The position numbers were made by a program, and so were the translations under genes. Positions 47,345-55,483 of a DNA stretch of 64,000 bases are shown in pieces (the stretch's first letter is position 1; every line of letters begins with the position of its first letter). The stretch comes from Rhodococcus sp. 14-2483-1-2. GTDB lineage: Bacteria > Actinomycetota > Actinomycetes > Mycobacteriales > Mycobacteriaceae. The stretch covers positions 186,001-250,000 of the forward strand of contig NZ_NPFW01000009.1 in NCBI RefSeq assembly GCF_002259405.1. The letters run 5' to 3'. The notes beneath the pieces were generated by a model. The model made no database searches, had not been told where the DNA came from, and saw nothing but the letters and a program-made list of their open reading frames with translations.

Positions 47345-47462
47345 ATGGACCGAAGGTCTCGCCCACCGGAACTGGCCGGTTCAGGTGCCGGGTCGCAATG
47401 AGCGACCAGTATGTCGACACGATGATTGGGGGCTACTCCCCTTCGCTGCACACGACTTTAGG
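47345..47462 (-). promoter_or_regulatory. yybP-ykoY manganese riboswitch
   Basis: Read on the minus strand, the leader of the exporter gene contains GAAGGGGAGTAGCCCCC near its 5' end. A long middle hairpin (TGGTCGCTCATTGCGACC) and the GGCACCTGAACCGG stem follow, and GGGCGAGACCTTC near its 3' end. The paired GGGGAGUA and GCGAGACC loops are the conserved Mn2+-binding core of the yybP-ykoY aptamer, and the class commonly precedes TMEM165-type genes. It is expected to turn expression on when Mn2+ is high. Confidence 0.85.
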
Positions 47463-47530
47463 GGCCTCGCCGCGAAATGTCCAATGCGCCAATAAGTTTG
47501 GGTTCCCGAAAATTCGAGTGCGGACGGCGG

Positions 47531-48058
47531 TCAGGATGCGAGGAGCATCGCCAAAACTGCGGTGTCGGGATCACTGATGGGATCGAGACCCACGCGGCTG
47601 ACCATCGAGGTGACGGTGCCGTCGGATTCTGCCTCGACCCAGGCCGCCCGATGATCGAGCCCGAGGTGTGGCAGGCCGGGGAGCAGAACGCAACCGGACG
47701 CCGCGCCCGCGCACTCAGGGAGCGTAGGGGTCGTCTCCGACGGTGGATGCAGCATCAGCAGTGCCGCAGGTTGATGCGCGGCGAACCGTCCGGGAGCCAA
47801 CGCGAAATCCCCGATCACCGGACCCTCGGCGACGACCAAACCGACCGTCCCCGGCGCGGGGTCGTCGGGCAATTCCTCACGCACCCCGAAGACCGTCGAC
47901 GTCGCCAACAGGCCCGGCATCGAGGCCACCCGCACAGCGAGGGCCAGGAACTGTGCCCATTCCTTGGTGGTGTCCGGCCAGCGGCCGGAGATCACGAATC
48001 CGCGCAGCAGACCGGCGGCATGAAACGGTGAAACACCGATGAGATCTCGCTCGTCCAT
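47531..48058 (-). CDS. Hypothetical protein, 175 residues
   Basis: This is a soluble protein from ATG 48058 (GGAGG ribosome site nine bases upstream; an in-frame ATG at 48148 is less likely). It is Pro/Gly/Ala-rich, with alternating predicted strands (GVSPFHAAGLLRGFVIS, VGLVVAEGPVIGDFAL) and a run TVTSMVSRVGLDPISDPDTAVLAML at the end. I do not recognise a family. It lies in the same direction as, and 204 bp downstream of, the superoxide dismutase gene. Confidence 0.55.
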   Translation of the reverse strand: MDERDLIGVSPFHAAGLLRGFVISGRWPDTTKEWAQFLALAVRVASMPGLLATSTVFGVREELPDDPAPGTVGLVVAEGPVIGDFALAPGRFAAHQPAALLMLHPPSETTPTLPECAGAASGCVLLPGLPHLGLDHRAAWVEAESDGTVTSMVSRVGLDPISDPDTAVLAMLLAS

Positions 48059-48183
48059 CTCGATCGTTCCTCCCAGACAGGTACAGGGCTCGAAGCCGGG
48101 TACACGACGTTGGGTAGGAAGAGAATGACGCGAAAACGGCTGGCACACAAGATGGGGAGAGTGCCAGCGGGCTCCCCCTTCGA

Positions 48184-48236
48184 AGCGTCAATGGACCACT
48201 GCACCCGTCTGAGCGGGGCAATGGTCCATTGACGCT
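48184..48236. terminator. Long perfect hairpin downstream of the superoxide dismutase gene
   Basis: The 15-base arms AGCGTCAATGGACCA (48184-48198) and TGGTCCATTGACGCT (48222-48236) pair perfectly around a 23-base loop that itself can form a small GC stem. It lies 26 bp beyond the SodA stop codon, so it probably terminates that transcript, although no T-run follows. Confidence 0.65.
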
Positions 48237-48262
48237 GTCGGTGAAGCGAGTGGTGCGAAGAC

Positions 48263-48886
48263 TTACGGGAAGATCAGACCCGGGGTCTTCGACGTTGCGG
48301 CCTCGAAACGAGCCTGGACGTCGGCCCAGTTGACGACGTTCCAGAACGCCTTCACGTAATCGGCCTTGACGTTCTTGTACTGCAGGTAGAAGGCGTGCTC
48401 CCACATGTCGACCTGGAGCAGCGGGATGATGCCCAGCGGCACGTTGGCCTGCTGATCGTAGAGCTGGAAGGTGAGCAGTTTCTTGCCCAGCGAGTCGTAG
48501 CCCAGAACTGCCCAGCCGGAGCCCTGCAGGCCGTTGGCGGCAGCGGTGAACTGTGCGCGGAACTTGTCGAACGAACCGAACTGGTCGTCGATCGCGGCAC
48601 CGAGCTCACCCTCGGGCTTGTCGCCACCGTTGGGCGAGAGGTTCTTCCACCAGATGGAGTGGTTGACGTGGCCGCCGAGGTGGAACGCGAGGTTCTTCTC
48701 GAGCAGGAAAATGGCTGCATGATCGTCGTTGTCACGCGCTGCGGCGAGCTTTTCGACCGCGGTGTTCGCGCCTGCGACGTAGGTGGCGTGGTGCTTGGAA
48801 TGATGAAGCTCGTTGATCTCGCCCGAGATGTGCGGCTCGAGGGCGGAGTAATCGAAATCAAGGTCGGGCAAGGTGTACTCGGACAC
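48263..48886 (-). CDS. sodA: Superoxide dismutase, Fe/Mn family (predicted Mn type)
   Basis: This 207-residue enzyme dismutates superoxide. Metal ligands are His28, His76 (NHSIWW), Asp160 and His164 ([11 protein letters not shown]). At residue 145 it has Gln (LYDQQAN), where the Fe-dependent M. tuberculosis enzyme has His. Gln at this position marks the Mn-dependent form, so I predict Mn use. The start is GTG 48886 after an AAGGGAA ribosome site; the longer frame from 48934 is unlikely. No export signal is present, as in mycobacterial SodA. The nearby Mn riboswitch and exporter fit the metal prediction. Confidence 0.93.
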   Translation of the reverse strand: MSEYTLPDLDFDYSALEPHISGEINELHHSKHHATYVAGANTAVEKLAAARDNDDHAAIFLLEKNLAFHLGGHVNHSIWWKNLSPNGGDKPEGELGAAIDDQFGSFDKFRAQFTAAANGLQGSGWAVLGYDSLGKKLLTFQLYDQQANVPLGIIPLLQVDMWEHAFYLQYKNVKADYVKAFWNVVNWADVQARFEAATSKTPGLIFP

Positions 48887-49146
48887 GTGGTTCCCTTCTC
48901 TAACGACGCCGTACCCATCGTGTGATGCGGGCACGTTCGTCCTACTGCGGATCTTTCGTAGGGTTCAACCCAATCTCATTCCTACCCTCAGTGCAACAGT
49001 TGTAACCGAGATGCTTTTCTCGGAATAAATTCGTGTGAACGTCGCAGTCGAATTGTTCGACTGTGAATCCGCTCCGAATATCACGAAACAGTTGCGGAGC
49101 GACTGCGGATTGGTCCAATACATGAACGGAACCTAAACTCGCGGGT

Positions 49147-50286
49147 GTGAACGGGGACCGACCGAGCCAGAGCACGGTCGACGAGTCCGCCTCCATACAG
49201 CGCGTCGACGCACCCCGAGTCCAGATGGACGGTGCCGACCTCCTCCGCGTCATCGCCGTCCTCGCGGTGTTGTACTCACACATTTCGTTCTATCTGCTCG
49301 ACGACATCGGCGGCGGCTGGTGGATGATCGACGTCGTCAACACCGTTCTCATTGAGGACGCAGGCCTCAACCTGCACCTGTCCTTCGTCGGCGTCAGCAT
49401 CTTCATGCTGCTGACCGGCCTGCTGATCACCCGATCCGCCATGCGGCAATCGCGTCGGGACTTCATGGTCGCGCGCCTCGCCCGCCTCGTCCCGGCCCTC
49501 TGGTTCGCCATCGCCATGGCCGTCATCCTCGTCAAGCTCGGCCTCAACGGGATGTTCAGCGGCCAACCCGGGATCACCAACGGCGAGGCGGTCCTCAGCT
49601 TCTTCCTCGGCGGCTTCTTCCTCCGACCCGAGGTCGCCGTCCTCGGTGTCACCTGGACGCTCGTCGTGCAGATCGTGTTCTACCTCTACTGCATCTCGAT
49701 GCGCGGGACACTGAACACCAGGCCCATCGTGGTGCCACTCGTCGGCGCCGCACTGTGCGCACTGGTGATCGTCTACAACCTCTACCTGCCGCAGCCCTAC
49801 ACGGTCCCGTTCCTGACCAAGGTCGCAGGCGTACTCCCCACCCTGTTTCTCGGCCAGATCGCCTACCTCGGATGGGCACGCCTGATCACCTGGCGCTGGG
49901 TGGTCGTCGGCGTCATCGCGCAGATCGAAGTGATCCGACTCGCCATCGAAGTCCACACCTTCTGGATGGGCGACACCTACCTCTGGACACTGCTCGTCGT
50001 CACCGGAACCGTCCTGATACTCGCCCGATACAACGGACCCATCACCCGCTGGCCCGTCATCCGATGGATCGGCACCCGAAGCTACGCGATCTACCTGATC
50101 CACACCCTGGTGCTCTACCGCATCTACGCCACCGTCGAACCGCACCTGGGCCCCAGCGCCGCCGTCCTGGCATTCCTGGCCGGTACCGCCGCACTCGCCG
50201 AAATCATGTACCGATGGATCGAACTGCCCGCTGCACGACACATCAGCGCCCAATACGCTCGCCTACGCGCCCGATCCGCCACCTGA
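49147..50286 (+). CDS. Acyltransferase 3-family membrane protein
   Basis: This 379-residue protein has ten or so hydrophobic helices beginning MDGADLLRVIAVLAVLYSH, the catalytic-His-containing start of acyltransferase 3 (OafA/YrhL) proteins. It ends with a helix typical of the family (ALAEIMYRWIELPAARH). Such proteins O-acylate sugars or lipids of the envelope; the target here is unknown. The start GTG 49147 has no strong ribosome site. About 260 bp separate it from sodA and hold only the two divergent promoters. Confidence 0.8.
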   Translation: MNGDRPSQSTVDESASIQRVDAPRVQMDGADLLRVIAVLAVLYSHISFYLLDDIGGGWWMIDVVNTVLIEDAGLNLHLSFVGVSIFMLLTGLLITRSAMRQSRRDFMVARLARLVPALWFAIAMAVILVKLGLNGMFSGQPGITNGEAVLSFFLGGFFLRPEVAVLGVTWTLVVQIVFYLYCISMRGTLNTRPIVVPLVGAALCALVIVYNLYLPQPYTVPFLTKVAGVLPTLFLGQIAYLGWARLITWRWVVVGVIAQIEVIRLAIEVHTFWMGDTYLWTLLVVTGTVLILARYNGPITRWPVIRWIGTRSYAIYLIHTLVLYRIYATVEPHLGPSAAVLAFLAGTAALAEIMYRWIELPAARHISAQYARLRARSAT

Positions 50287-50304
50287 CCGAGCCCCCCCGG
50301 GTAC

Positions 50305-50357
50305 TCAATGTGACATCTAGTGGACTTTTCGGCAGTCAATGTCACGTTGAGTGGACT
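50305..50357. repeat. Imperfect direct repeat with an internal inverted repeat
   Basis: Two 22-base direct repeats (50305-50326 and 50336-50357) match at 18 positions and share TCAATGT and AGTGGACT. GTGACAT (50310-50316) and ATGTCAC (50339-50345) are complementary. It lies between two convergent genes and may act as a terminator or be a repeat element. Confidence 0.6.
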
Positions 50358-50380
50358 CGGGCGGGCCGGTTTCTGGTGGG

Positions 50381-51316
50381 TCAGAGCTGCGGGAGAACCT
50401 CGGATGCGACGAGTTCGAGGTGATCGAGATCGGTGAGGTCCATGGTCTGCAGGTACACGCGTGTCGCGCCGATGGCTCCGAAGCTGCCGATTTTGTCGAC
50501 GAGTTCGGCGGGGCTTCCTGCGGCACCGTTCTCCCGTAGTTCGGATACTTCGCGGCCGATGGCGGCGGCGCGTCGGGTGATGTCTTCCTCGGTGCGGCCA
50601 CAGCAGAGGACGAGGGCGTTGGAGTAGACGAGGGAATCGGGATCGCGGTCGGCGGCTGTGCAGGCGGCGCGGACGCGACCGAACTGAGTCTCGGTGTCGG
50701 CCAGCGAGGCGAAGGGGATGTTGAATTCGTCGGCGTATTTCGCTGCGAGTGCCGGGGTGCGCTTCTTGCCTCCGCCGCCGATGACGATGGGCGGGTGTGG
50801 GGTCTGCACCGGTTTCGGGAGCGCGGGGGAGTTCGTGACGGGATAGTGCGTGCCGGCGTGCGAGAAGGTCTCGCCGACGGGCGTGTTCCAGAGCCCGGTG
50901 ACGACGGCCAGTTGCTCTTCGAGTCGGTCGAAGCGTTCGCCGAGCGGCGGGAAGGGAATGCCGTACGCCGTGTGCTCGTTCTCGAACCAGCCGGCACCGA
51001 GGCCGAGGTCCACTCGACCACCGCTCATGGCGTCGACCTGGGCGACGCTGATGGCCAGGGGCCCCGGGTAGCGGAAGGTCGCAGAGGTGACCAGCGTGCC
51101 GAGCCGAATGGTCGAGGTCTCGCGGGCCAGCCCGGCCAGGGTGATCCACGCATCGGTGGGGCCGGGGCCGCCGTCGCCGCTCATCGCGAGGTAGTGGTCG
51201 GATCGGAAGAATGCGCCGTAGCCGAATTCCTCGGCAGCCTTGGCGACGCGGAGCAGTTCGTCGTACGTGGCGCCCTGCTGCGGTTCGGTGAAGACGCGTA
51301 GCTCGATGGAAGTCAT
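50381..51316 (-). CDS. LLM-class F420-dependent oxidoreductase
   Basis: This 311-residue luciferase-like protein from Met 51316 (MTSIELRVFTEPQQGATYDE) has conserved blocks LGLGAGWFENEHTAYGIPF (about residues 101-119), PPIVIGGGGKKRT and the start pattern AAEEFGYGAFFRSDHYL. These place it in the F420-dependent (Rv2161-like) branch of the luciferase family. It probably reduces or oxidises a small organic molecule with F420; the substrate is unknown. An in-frame ATG at 51343 is less likely. Confidence 0.83.
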   Translation of the reverse strand: MTSIELRVFTEPQQGATYDELLRVAKAAEEFGYGAFFRSDHYLAMSGDGGPGPTDAWITLAGLARETSTIRLGTLVTSATFRYPGPLAISVAQVDAMSGGRVDLGLGAGWFENEHTAYGIPFPPLGERFDRLEEQLAVVTGLWNTPVGETFSHAGTHYPVTNSPALPKPVQTPHPPIVIGGGGKKRTPALAAKYADEFNIPFASLADTETQFGRVRAACTAADRDPDSLVYSNALVLCCGRTEEDITRRAAAIGREVSELRENGAAGSPAELVDKIGSFGAIGATRVYLQTMDLTDLDHLELVASEVLPQL

Positions 51317-51377
51317 GTTCGCCAGCCTAAACAGCGGATTCACAGGACCGCAGACGGCGGCTGTGTCAAATCACCAT

Positions 51378-51496
51378 CGATCCACAGGCCCAGTTGGTAC
51401 TCGATACACCGCGAGGCCTACTCGGAGCTTTGACCTGTGGATAGAAACCGGCACGAGCCCCGATTCTGTGGATCGATCTGTGGATACTGTGGATAA
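51378..51496. promoter_or_regulatory. Cluster of DnaA-box-like sequences
   Basis: In the 277-bp gap before the rhodanese gene there are five 9-mers related to TTATCCACA. One is on the + strand at 51378-51386 (CGATCCACA). Four are on the - strand: 51436-51444 (CTATCCACA), 51467-51475 (CGATCCACA), 51479-51487 (GTATCCACA) and 51488-51496 (TTATCCACA, perfect). The last two abut. It is not oriC, since no dnaA or dnaN is near, but DnaA binding is plausible. Confidence 0.6.
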
Positions 51497-51593
51497 CTTC
51501 TGTGACTCCAGTGACATAGGTCATAGCGAGGCAGCGCTTCGGTCGCGAGGACACGGGTGGCAGCCCCGCGCGGACGCGTGACAAGATCGAGGT

Positions 51594-51944
51594 GTGTCTC
51601 ATCCCGAGCAGTCGCCTGCCGTCACCGTCGATCGTCTCCCGGTGCCGTTCCCGCCGGCGGCCATCCTGCTCGACGTCCGCGAGGACGACGAGTGGCAGGC
51701 CGGACACGCACCTGACGCCGTCCACATCCCGATGGGCGACATTCCGTCCCGCGCCGGTGAGATAGACAACCAATCCGAGGTGTACGTCGTCTGCAAAGCC
51801 GGTGGTCGCTCGGCTCGCGTCGTCGAATACCTCAATCGCGTGGGCTACGACGCGATCAACGTCGACGGTGGGATGCTCGCCTGGCAGGCCGCTGGTCGAC
51901 CGATCCAGCGCGATGACGATGCCCACGAAGCGAGAATCATCTAG
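51594..51944 (+). CDS. Single-domain rhodanese
   Basis: This 116-residue sulfurtransferase domain has the active-site Cys67 in VCKAGGRSARV and the conserved LLDVREDDEWQAGHAPDAVH (residues 25-44) and VDGGMLAW. Such proteins transfer sulfane sulfur or act in redox signalling. It starts at GTG 51594. Its stop abuts the ATG of the DUF4328 protein (no gap), so it heads a four-gene operon. Confidence 0.88.
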   Translation: MSHPEQSPAVTVDRLPVPFPPAAILLDVREDDEWQAGHAPDAVHIPMGDIPSRAGEIDNQSEVYVVCKAGGRSARVVEYLNRVGYDAINVDGGMLAWQAAGRPIQRDDDAHEARII

Positions 51945-53021
51945 ATGTCGGCACCGCAGGGACGCGCTCAGGCGTTCCAGGTCTGTGCCCGCTGCAGCAC
52001 CCGCTGGGCTGTAGGCGCACGGCCGGGCACCTGGTGCCCTCGCTGCCACGGCGTGCTTCTCTCACCGGTGTCGACAAGGGCACCCGCACAGGGTGCCCGA
52101 AACTTTCGATGGGTGGCCCGCCCTTCGGCCTCGTCGACAAAATCCGAGCGTCGCAGCCGATCCGCATCCCCGACCCCGACGCCGCGCTACGCCTCGACGC
52201 CCACCTGGGGATTGCGGGACATCCCGCGCGATCCCGACGCCGATCGCCGCGTCGGTCGCGTCGAGCGGTACGCCGCGAATGCTCAGAACCTGGTCGTCGT
52301 CACCGCGATGTTGTTGACGCTGGCCGCATTCGCCGAAGTGTTCCGGTACGGCATCCTGCTGCACAACCGCGAGCGACTGATTTCGCCGATCACCCTGGCC
52401 GTGTCCGACGCATTGGTGTACTTCGCCCAGGTCGGCGCGCTCCTCATCGGTCTGGCGGCGCTGATCTCCTCGTCCTGCTGGCTGATCGACCAACGCAGAC
52501 GCGCCTTCACCGCCGCCGGCTCCACCGATCCGCGATCGGTGCGCACGATGCTTCTGTTGTCGATGCTGCCGCTGGTCCGCATCGTGATGCCAGGGGTCTA
52601 CCTCACCGAGGTGGTCCGGCTCCGCGGCGGTGCCGATGCCGACGTGCACCGCGAACTGACACTGGTTCGCGTCTGGTGGGCCGTCTGGGCAGCGAGCAAC
52701 GCACTGGTCGTCGTCCAACTGCTGTGGAACCTGCGCGATTCCCTCCAGGCCCGCGCCGACGGAGTTCTGCTGTCGGCATTCGTGGCACTGGTCGCCGCGG
52801 TCTCGGCCGTGCTGACCCTGGCCGTGATGCGCCGACTCGAAGGCCGCACGCTGCGCGGATCCGCCATGTCGCGTCCGACCCGCTGGGTGATCGCCACCGG
52901 CACCGAACAGAAGCCGAAGCAGCAGTCCGAACAACAGCAGCCCGAGGAAAAGCAGTCCGAACAACAGCAGTCCGAGGAGAAGCCGTCCGAGCGTGAACCC
53001 GAGGCGGTGACGGCGTCGTGA
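51945..53021 (+). CDS. DUF4328 membrane protein with N-terminal zinc ribbon
   Basis: This 358-residue protein has an N-terminal CARC/CPRC zinc-ribbon pair (about residues 14-34), a basic low-complexity linker, then about six helices of the DUF4328 domain (residues 115-315). A Gln/Glu-rich tail follows (KQQSEQQQPEEKQ and a near copy), encoded by an imperfect 30-bp repeat at about 52911-52980. Its function is unknown. It overlaps the phosphodiesterase gene by four bases. Confidence 0.75.
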   Translation: MSAPQGRAQAFQVCARCSTRWAVGARPGTWCPRCHGVLLSPVSTRAPAQGARNFRWVARPSASSTKSERRSRSASPTPTPRYASTPTWGLRDIPRDPDADRRVGRVERYAANAQNLVVVTAMLLTLAAFAEVFRYGILLHNRERLISPITLAVSDALVYFAQVGALLIGLAALISSSCWLIDQRRRAFTAAGSTDPRSVRTMLLLSMLPLVRIVMPGVYLTEVVRLRGGADADVHRELTLVRVWWAVWAASNALVVVQLLWNLRDSLQARADGVLLSAFVALVAAVSAVLTLAVMRRLEGRTLRGSAMSRPTRWVIATGTEQKPKQQSEQQQPEEKQSEQQQSEEKPSEREPEAVTAS

Positions 53022-53791
53022 GTCCCGATCGGCGTGGGCCACTGGTCGTCGCGCATCGAGGTGCGTCGGCGGCCAAGAAGGAACACACTCTCGCGGCCTA
53101 CGACCTCGCGCTGCGCGAGGGAGCGGACGGCGTCGAATGCGACGTGCGGCTGACCAAGGACGGCCATATCGTGTGCGTGCACGATCGCCGTGTCGATCGA
53201 ACCTCGAACGGCACCGGCATCGTCAGTGAGATGGACTTCGCCGACCTCGCCCGACTGAACTACGGCGACGCCGACGAACCCGCCGAACTCCTGACGTTGC
53301 ACGACCTCATCTCTCTCGTCCTTGACTGGAACAACAAGCCGGTCAAACTCTTCATCGAAACCAAGCATCCCGTGCGGTACGGCTCGCTGATCGAAAGCGC
53401 AGTGCTCGCCGAACTGCACAAGTTCGGCATCGGCGCACCTGCGTCGGCGGACCACTCGCGGGCGGTCATCATGTCGTTCGCGCCGTCGGCCGTCTGGCGC
53501 GTACGGCGGTCGGCTCCGATGCTTCCGACGGTGCTCCTGGGCGACAGCTCGCACTACCTCGGTGGGGGAGCGGCGACGACCGTCGGCGCCACCGCCGTCG
53601 GGCCGTCCATACGGGCTCTGCGCGAGCACCCGTCCATCATCGACCGCGCAGCAGCGTCCGGCCGGGCCAGTTACGTGTGGACCGTCGACGAGAAAGAGGA
53701 CGTGGACCTGTGCCGCGAGCTCGGTGTCGGGTGGATCGCCACCAACCACCCCGGTCGAACGCGAGCCTGGCTCGAATCGAAGAACGTGTAG
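53018..53791 (+). CDS. Glycerophosphodiester phosphodiesterase
   Basis: This 257-residue cytosolic GDPD-family TIM barrel shows catalytic HRGASAAKKEHTLAAY (residues 13-28), the metal-binding ECDVRLTKDGHIVCVHD (about 40-56) and FIETKH. It cleaves glycerophosphodiesters to sn-glycerol-3-phosphate and an alcohol. The start is GTG 53018 with a GTGA overlap. It belongs to the rhodanese-DUF4328 operon. Confidence 0.88.
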   Translation: MSPDRRGPLVVAHRGASAAKKEHTLAAYDLALREGADGVECDVRLTKDGHIVCVHDRRVDRTSNGTGIVSEMDFADLARLNYGDADEPAELLTLHDLISLVLDWNNKPVKLFIETKHPVRYGSLIESAVLAELHKFGIGAPASADHSRAVIMSFAPSAVWRVRRSAPMLPTVLLGDSSHYLGGGAATTVGATAVGPSIRALREHPSIIDRAAASGRASYVWTVDEKEDVDLCRELGVGWIATNHPGRTRAWLESKNV

Positions 53792-53801
53792 GTTTTCGGG
53801 C

Positions 53802-54713
53802 GTGGGTAAGAGCAAAAGAAACAGTGGACCGAAGCAGGACAGCAACCGAGCAGCGAAGCTTGCTCAGCGGGAAGCGGAACGCGCGAGCATCGAATCGGCG
53901 ACGGCTCGCCCGTTCGAGGGCCTTGCCGCCGAATGCGACCTGGTAGCGCTGCGCGAGTTCGTCCCGTCGGCTACGGCAACCGCGCCGATCACGGTGGACG
54001 GTCGCACCATCACGTTGGCCACGGTGCTACCCGGTGCCGTCGCGGCATTGGTGCGCGAAGACGCCGATACCGTCGAGGGATTCGTCGGCCTGCAGGTGCA
54101 GAACCAGTCGAAAGACGTTGCAGCAGATATCAGTAGCGCGCTCGGCTGGGCATCCACCGCGTCCCCGGGAGAGTCGCTCGAAGCCGCGAAGATCACCGAC
54201 AGCACCCCCGCGTTGACCGAGGTGCTCGACGCGTCCGCACTGCTCGAGATCACCGTCCATCAGGACTTCAACTGGTGGATTCCCGAAAGTGCCACTCCCG
54301 CAGCCGATGTGACTGCCACCGTGGAGCGCGCGAACCAGGCGATCATGCCCTCGGCGCGAATCGAGGCCGACGGCGTCGTCGCGGCCTGGTGGGTGGATGC
54401 AGGCGACAAGGCGCACATTCGGTGGGTTCGTCCGGAGAGCGAGGACGACGTGATGCTCGCCCTCGCGCGCCTGCACGCTGCGGGTGATCTCAACTTGGGT
54501 GAGGGCTCGCGCTACGCCGGTTCGTTCCGCACGCACGGGGTGCTGGTGCCGGTGTTCGATCTCGATCCCGAGATGCACCCGACCGAATGGGCAGGGCCCA
54601 CAAAGGAATTCGGCGAGAAGCTGGGCGAGGCACTGGCTGTCGACGCTCCGCTCACGGCGGCGCAGTTGCGTTCGCGCGACGGCCTACGCGGCCGCCAGGT
54701 CACTCTGCGCTAG
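53802..54713 (+). CDS. DUF5926 protein
   Basis: This 303-residue protein from GTG 53802 begins with a Lys/Arg-rich tail (VGKSKRNSGPKQDSNRAAKL) resembling SEC-C/preprotein-associated proteins. A globular domain follows with FEGLAAECDLVALREFVPSA and a C-terminal block GSFRTHGVLVPVFDLDPEM. It matches the DUF5926 family of actinobacteria. Its function is unknown. It is the last gene of the operon, ended by a strong hairpin. Confidence 0.72.
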   Translation: MGKSKRNSGPKQDSNRAAKLAQREAERASIESATARPFEGLAAECDLVALREFVPSATATAPITVDGRTITLATVLPGAVAALVREDADTVEGFVGLQVQNQSKDVAADISSALGWASTASPGESLEAAKITDSTPALTEVLDASALLEITVHQDFNWWIPESATPAADVTATVERANQAIMPSARIEADGVVAAWWVDAGDKAHIRWVRPESEDDVMLALARLHAAGDLNLGEGSRYAGSFRTHGVLVPVFDLDPEMHPTEWAGPTKEFGEKLGEALAVDAPLTAAQLRSRDGLRGRQVTLR

Positions 54714-54722
54714 AACGCGAGA

Positions 54723-54765
54723 AGGTGGCCGCCCGAACAAGAACTGCTTGTTCGGGCGACCACCT
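54723..54765. terminator. Bidirectional intrinsic terminator
   Basis: The 19-base arms AGGTGGCCGCCCGAACAAG (54723-54741) and the complementary sequence at 54747-54765 pair with one mismatch around a five-base loop. It lies between the convergent DUF5926 and ferritin genes. Confidence 0.82.
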
Positions 54766-54816
54766 CTATGAGCGCGAGGGTTCGCGCGTTACTCGTGGGA
54801 AATTGCGACGTGCAAT

Positions 54817-55371
54817 TTACAGCGATCCGCCGGCAACGGTGGGTGCGCCCGAGTCGGCGACCACGCTGGTGTTCATCTCGCGGGCGACGAACTGCTCGAG
54901 GTCGAACAGGTTGTGGCCCGCGCGGTCGGCGATGTTGAGCAGCGTCTTCATGCTGGCAACTTCCTCGACCTGCTCCTTGAGGAACCACTGCATGAACTGC
55001 TCGCCGAGGTAGTCGCCCTCTTCACGTGCGGTGCTCGCCAGAGCGATGATCTGCTCGGTGACGGTCTCTTCCTGCGCCAGCGCCAGGGCGATGGCCTCAC
55101 GCGGATCGGTGAAGACGGACTTCGACGCGTCGACGCCGGTCAGCTCGACCGTGATGTCGCGATCGAGGAAGTACTGCACGATCATCATCGCGTGGTTGCG
55201 CTCTTCGACCGACTGCGCGTAGAAGTGCTTCGCCAGCTGCGGCAGATCGACATTGGCGAAGTAGACCGCGGTGGCGATGTACTGCTGCGAGGCGTTGAAC
55301 TCGTTGCGAATCTGGTCGCGGAGAAGTGCGTGGAACTTGGTGTGGCTGGTTTCCTTGATGTCTGCGCTCAT
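54817..55371 (-). CDS. Ferritin (first of two)
   Basis: This 184-residue non-heme ferritin has the ferroxidase ligands Glu24 (RNEFNASQQYIA), Glu57 and His60 (EERNHAMM) and a conserved later Glu in the QEETVTEQI helix. It is BfrB-like and should assemble into a 24-mer that oxidises and stores iron. A candidate IdeR box lies about 54-72 bp upstream, the location used for iron activation of bfrB in mycobacteria. The second ferritin gene lies upstream with a 112-bp gap. Confidence 0.9.
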   Translation of the reverse strand: MSADIKETSHTKFHALLRDQIRNEFNASQQYIATAVYFANVDLPQLAKHFYAQSVEERNHAMMIVQYFLDRDITVELTGVDASKSVFTDPREAIALALAQEETVTEQIIALASTAREEGDYLGEQFMQWFLKEQVEEVASMKTLLNIADRAGHNLFDLEQFVAREMNTSVVADSGAPTVAGGSL

Positions 55372-55424
55372 GCTCAGGACAATATGCCTGGTCAGAGGGC
55401 ATTGTCATCCAAGTCGATCCTTAT

Positions 55425-55443
55425 TGAGGCGAACGTTGCCTAA
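55425..55443 (-). promoter_or_regulatory. Candidate IdeR box upstream of the first ferritin
   Basis: TGAGGCGAACGTTGCCTAA agrees with the IdeR consensus at about 11 of 19 positions, keeping the outer AGG/CCTAA halves. A nearly repeated GTCGATCCT occurs on both sides (55413-55421 and 55448-55456). The match is weaker than for the two other boxes in the window. Confidence 0.4.
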
Positions 55444-55483
55444 TACAGTCGATCCTAAATGTCGTCTCTGAGCAGGGCGCAAA

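Noticed and set aside
45623..47401. 592-codon + strand frame opposite the kinase and GDT1 genes
   Set aside because: Composition is Arg/Asp/Gly-rich without domains, and the opposite strand carries recognisable kinase and transporter genes plus a riboswitch.
51378..51496. DnaA-box cluster as the chromosomal origin
   Set aside because: No dnaA, dnaN, recF or gyr genes nearby, and no AT-rich unwinding region.
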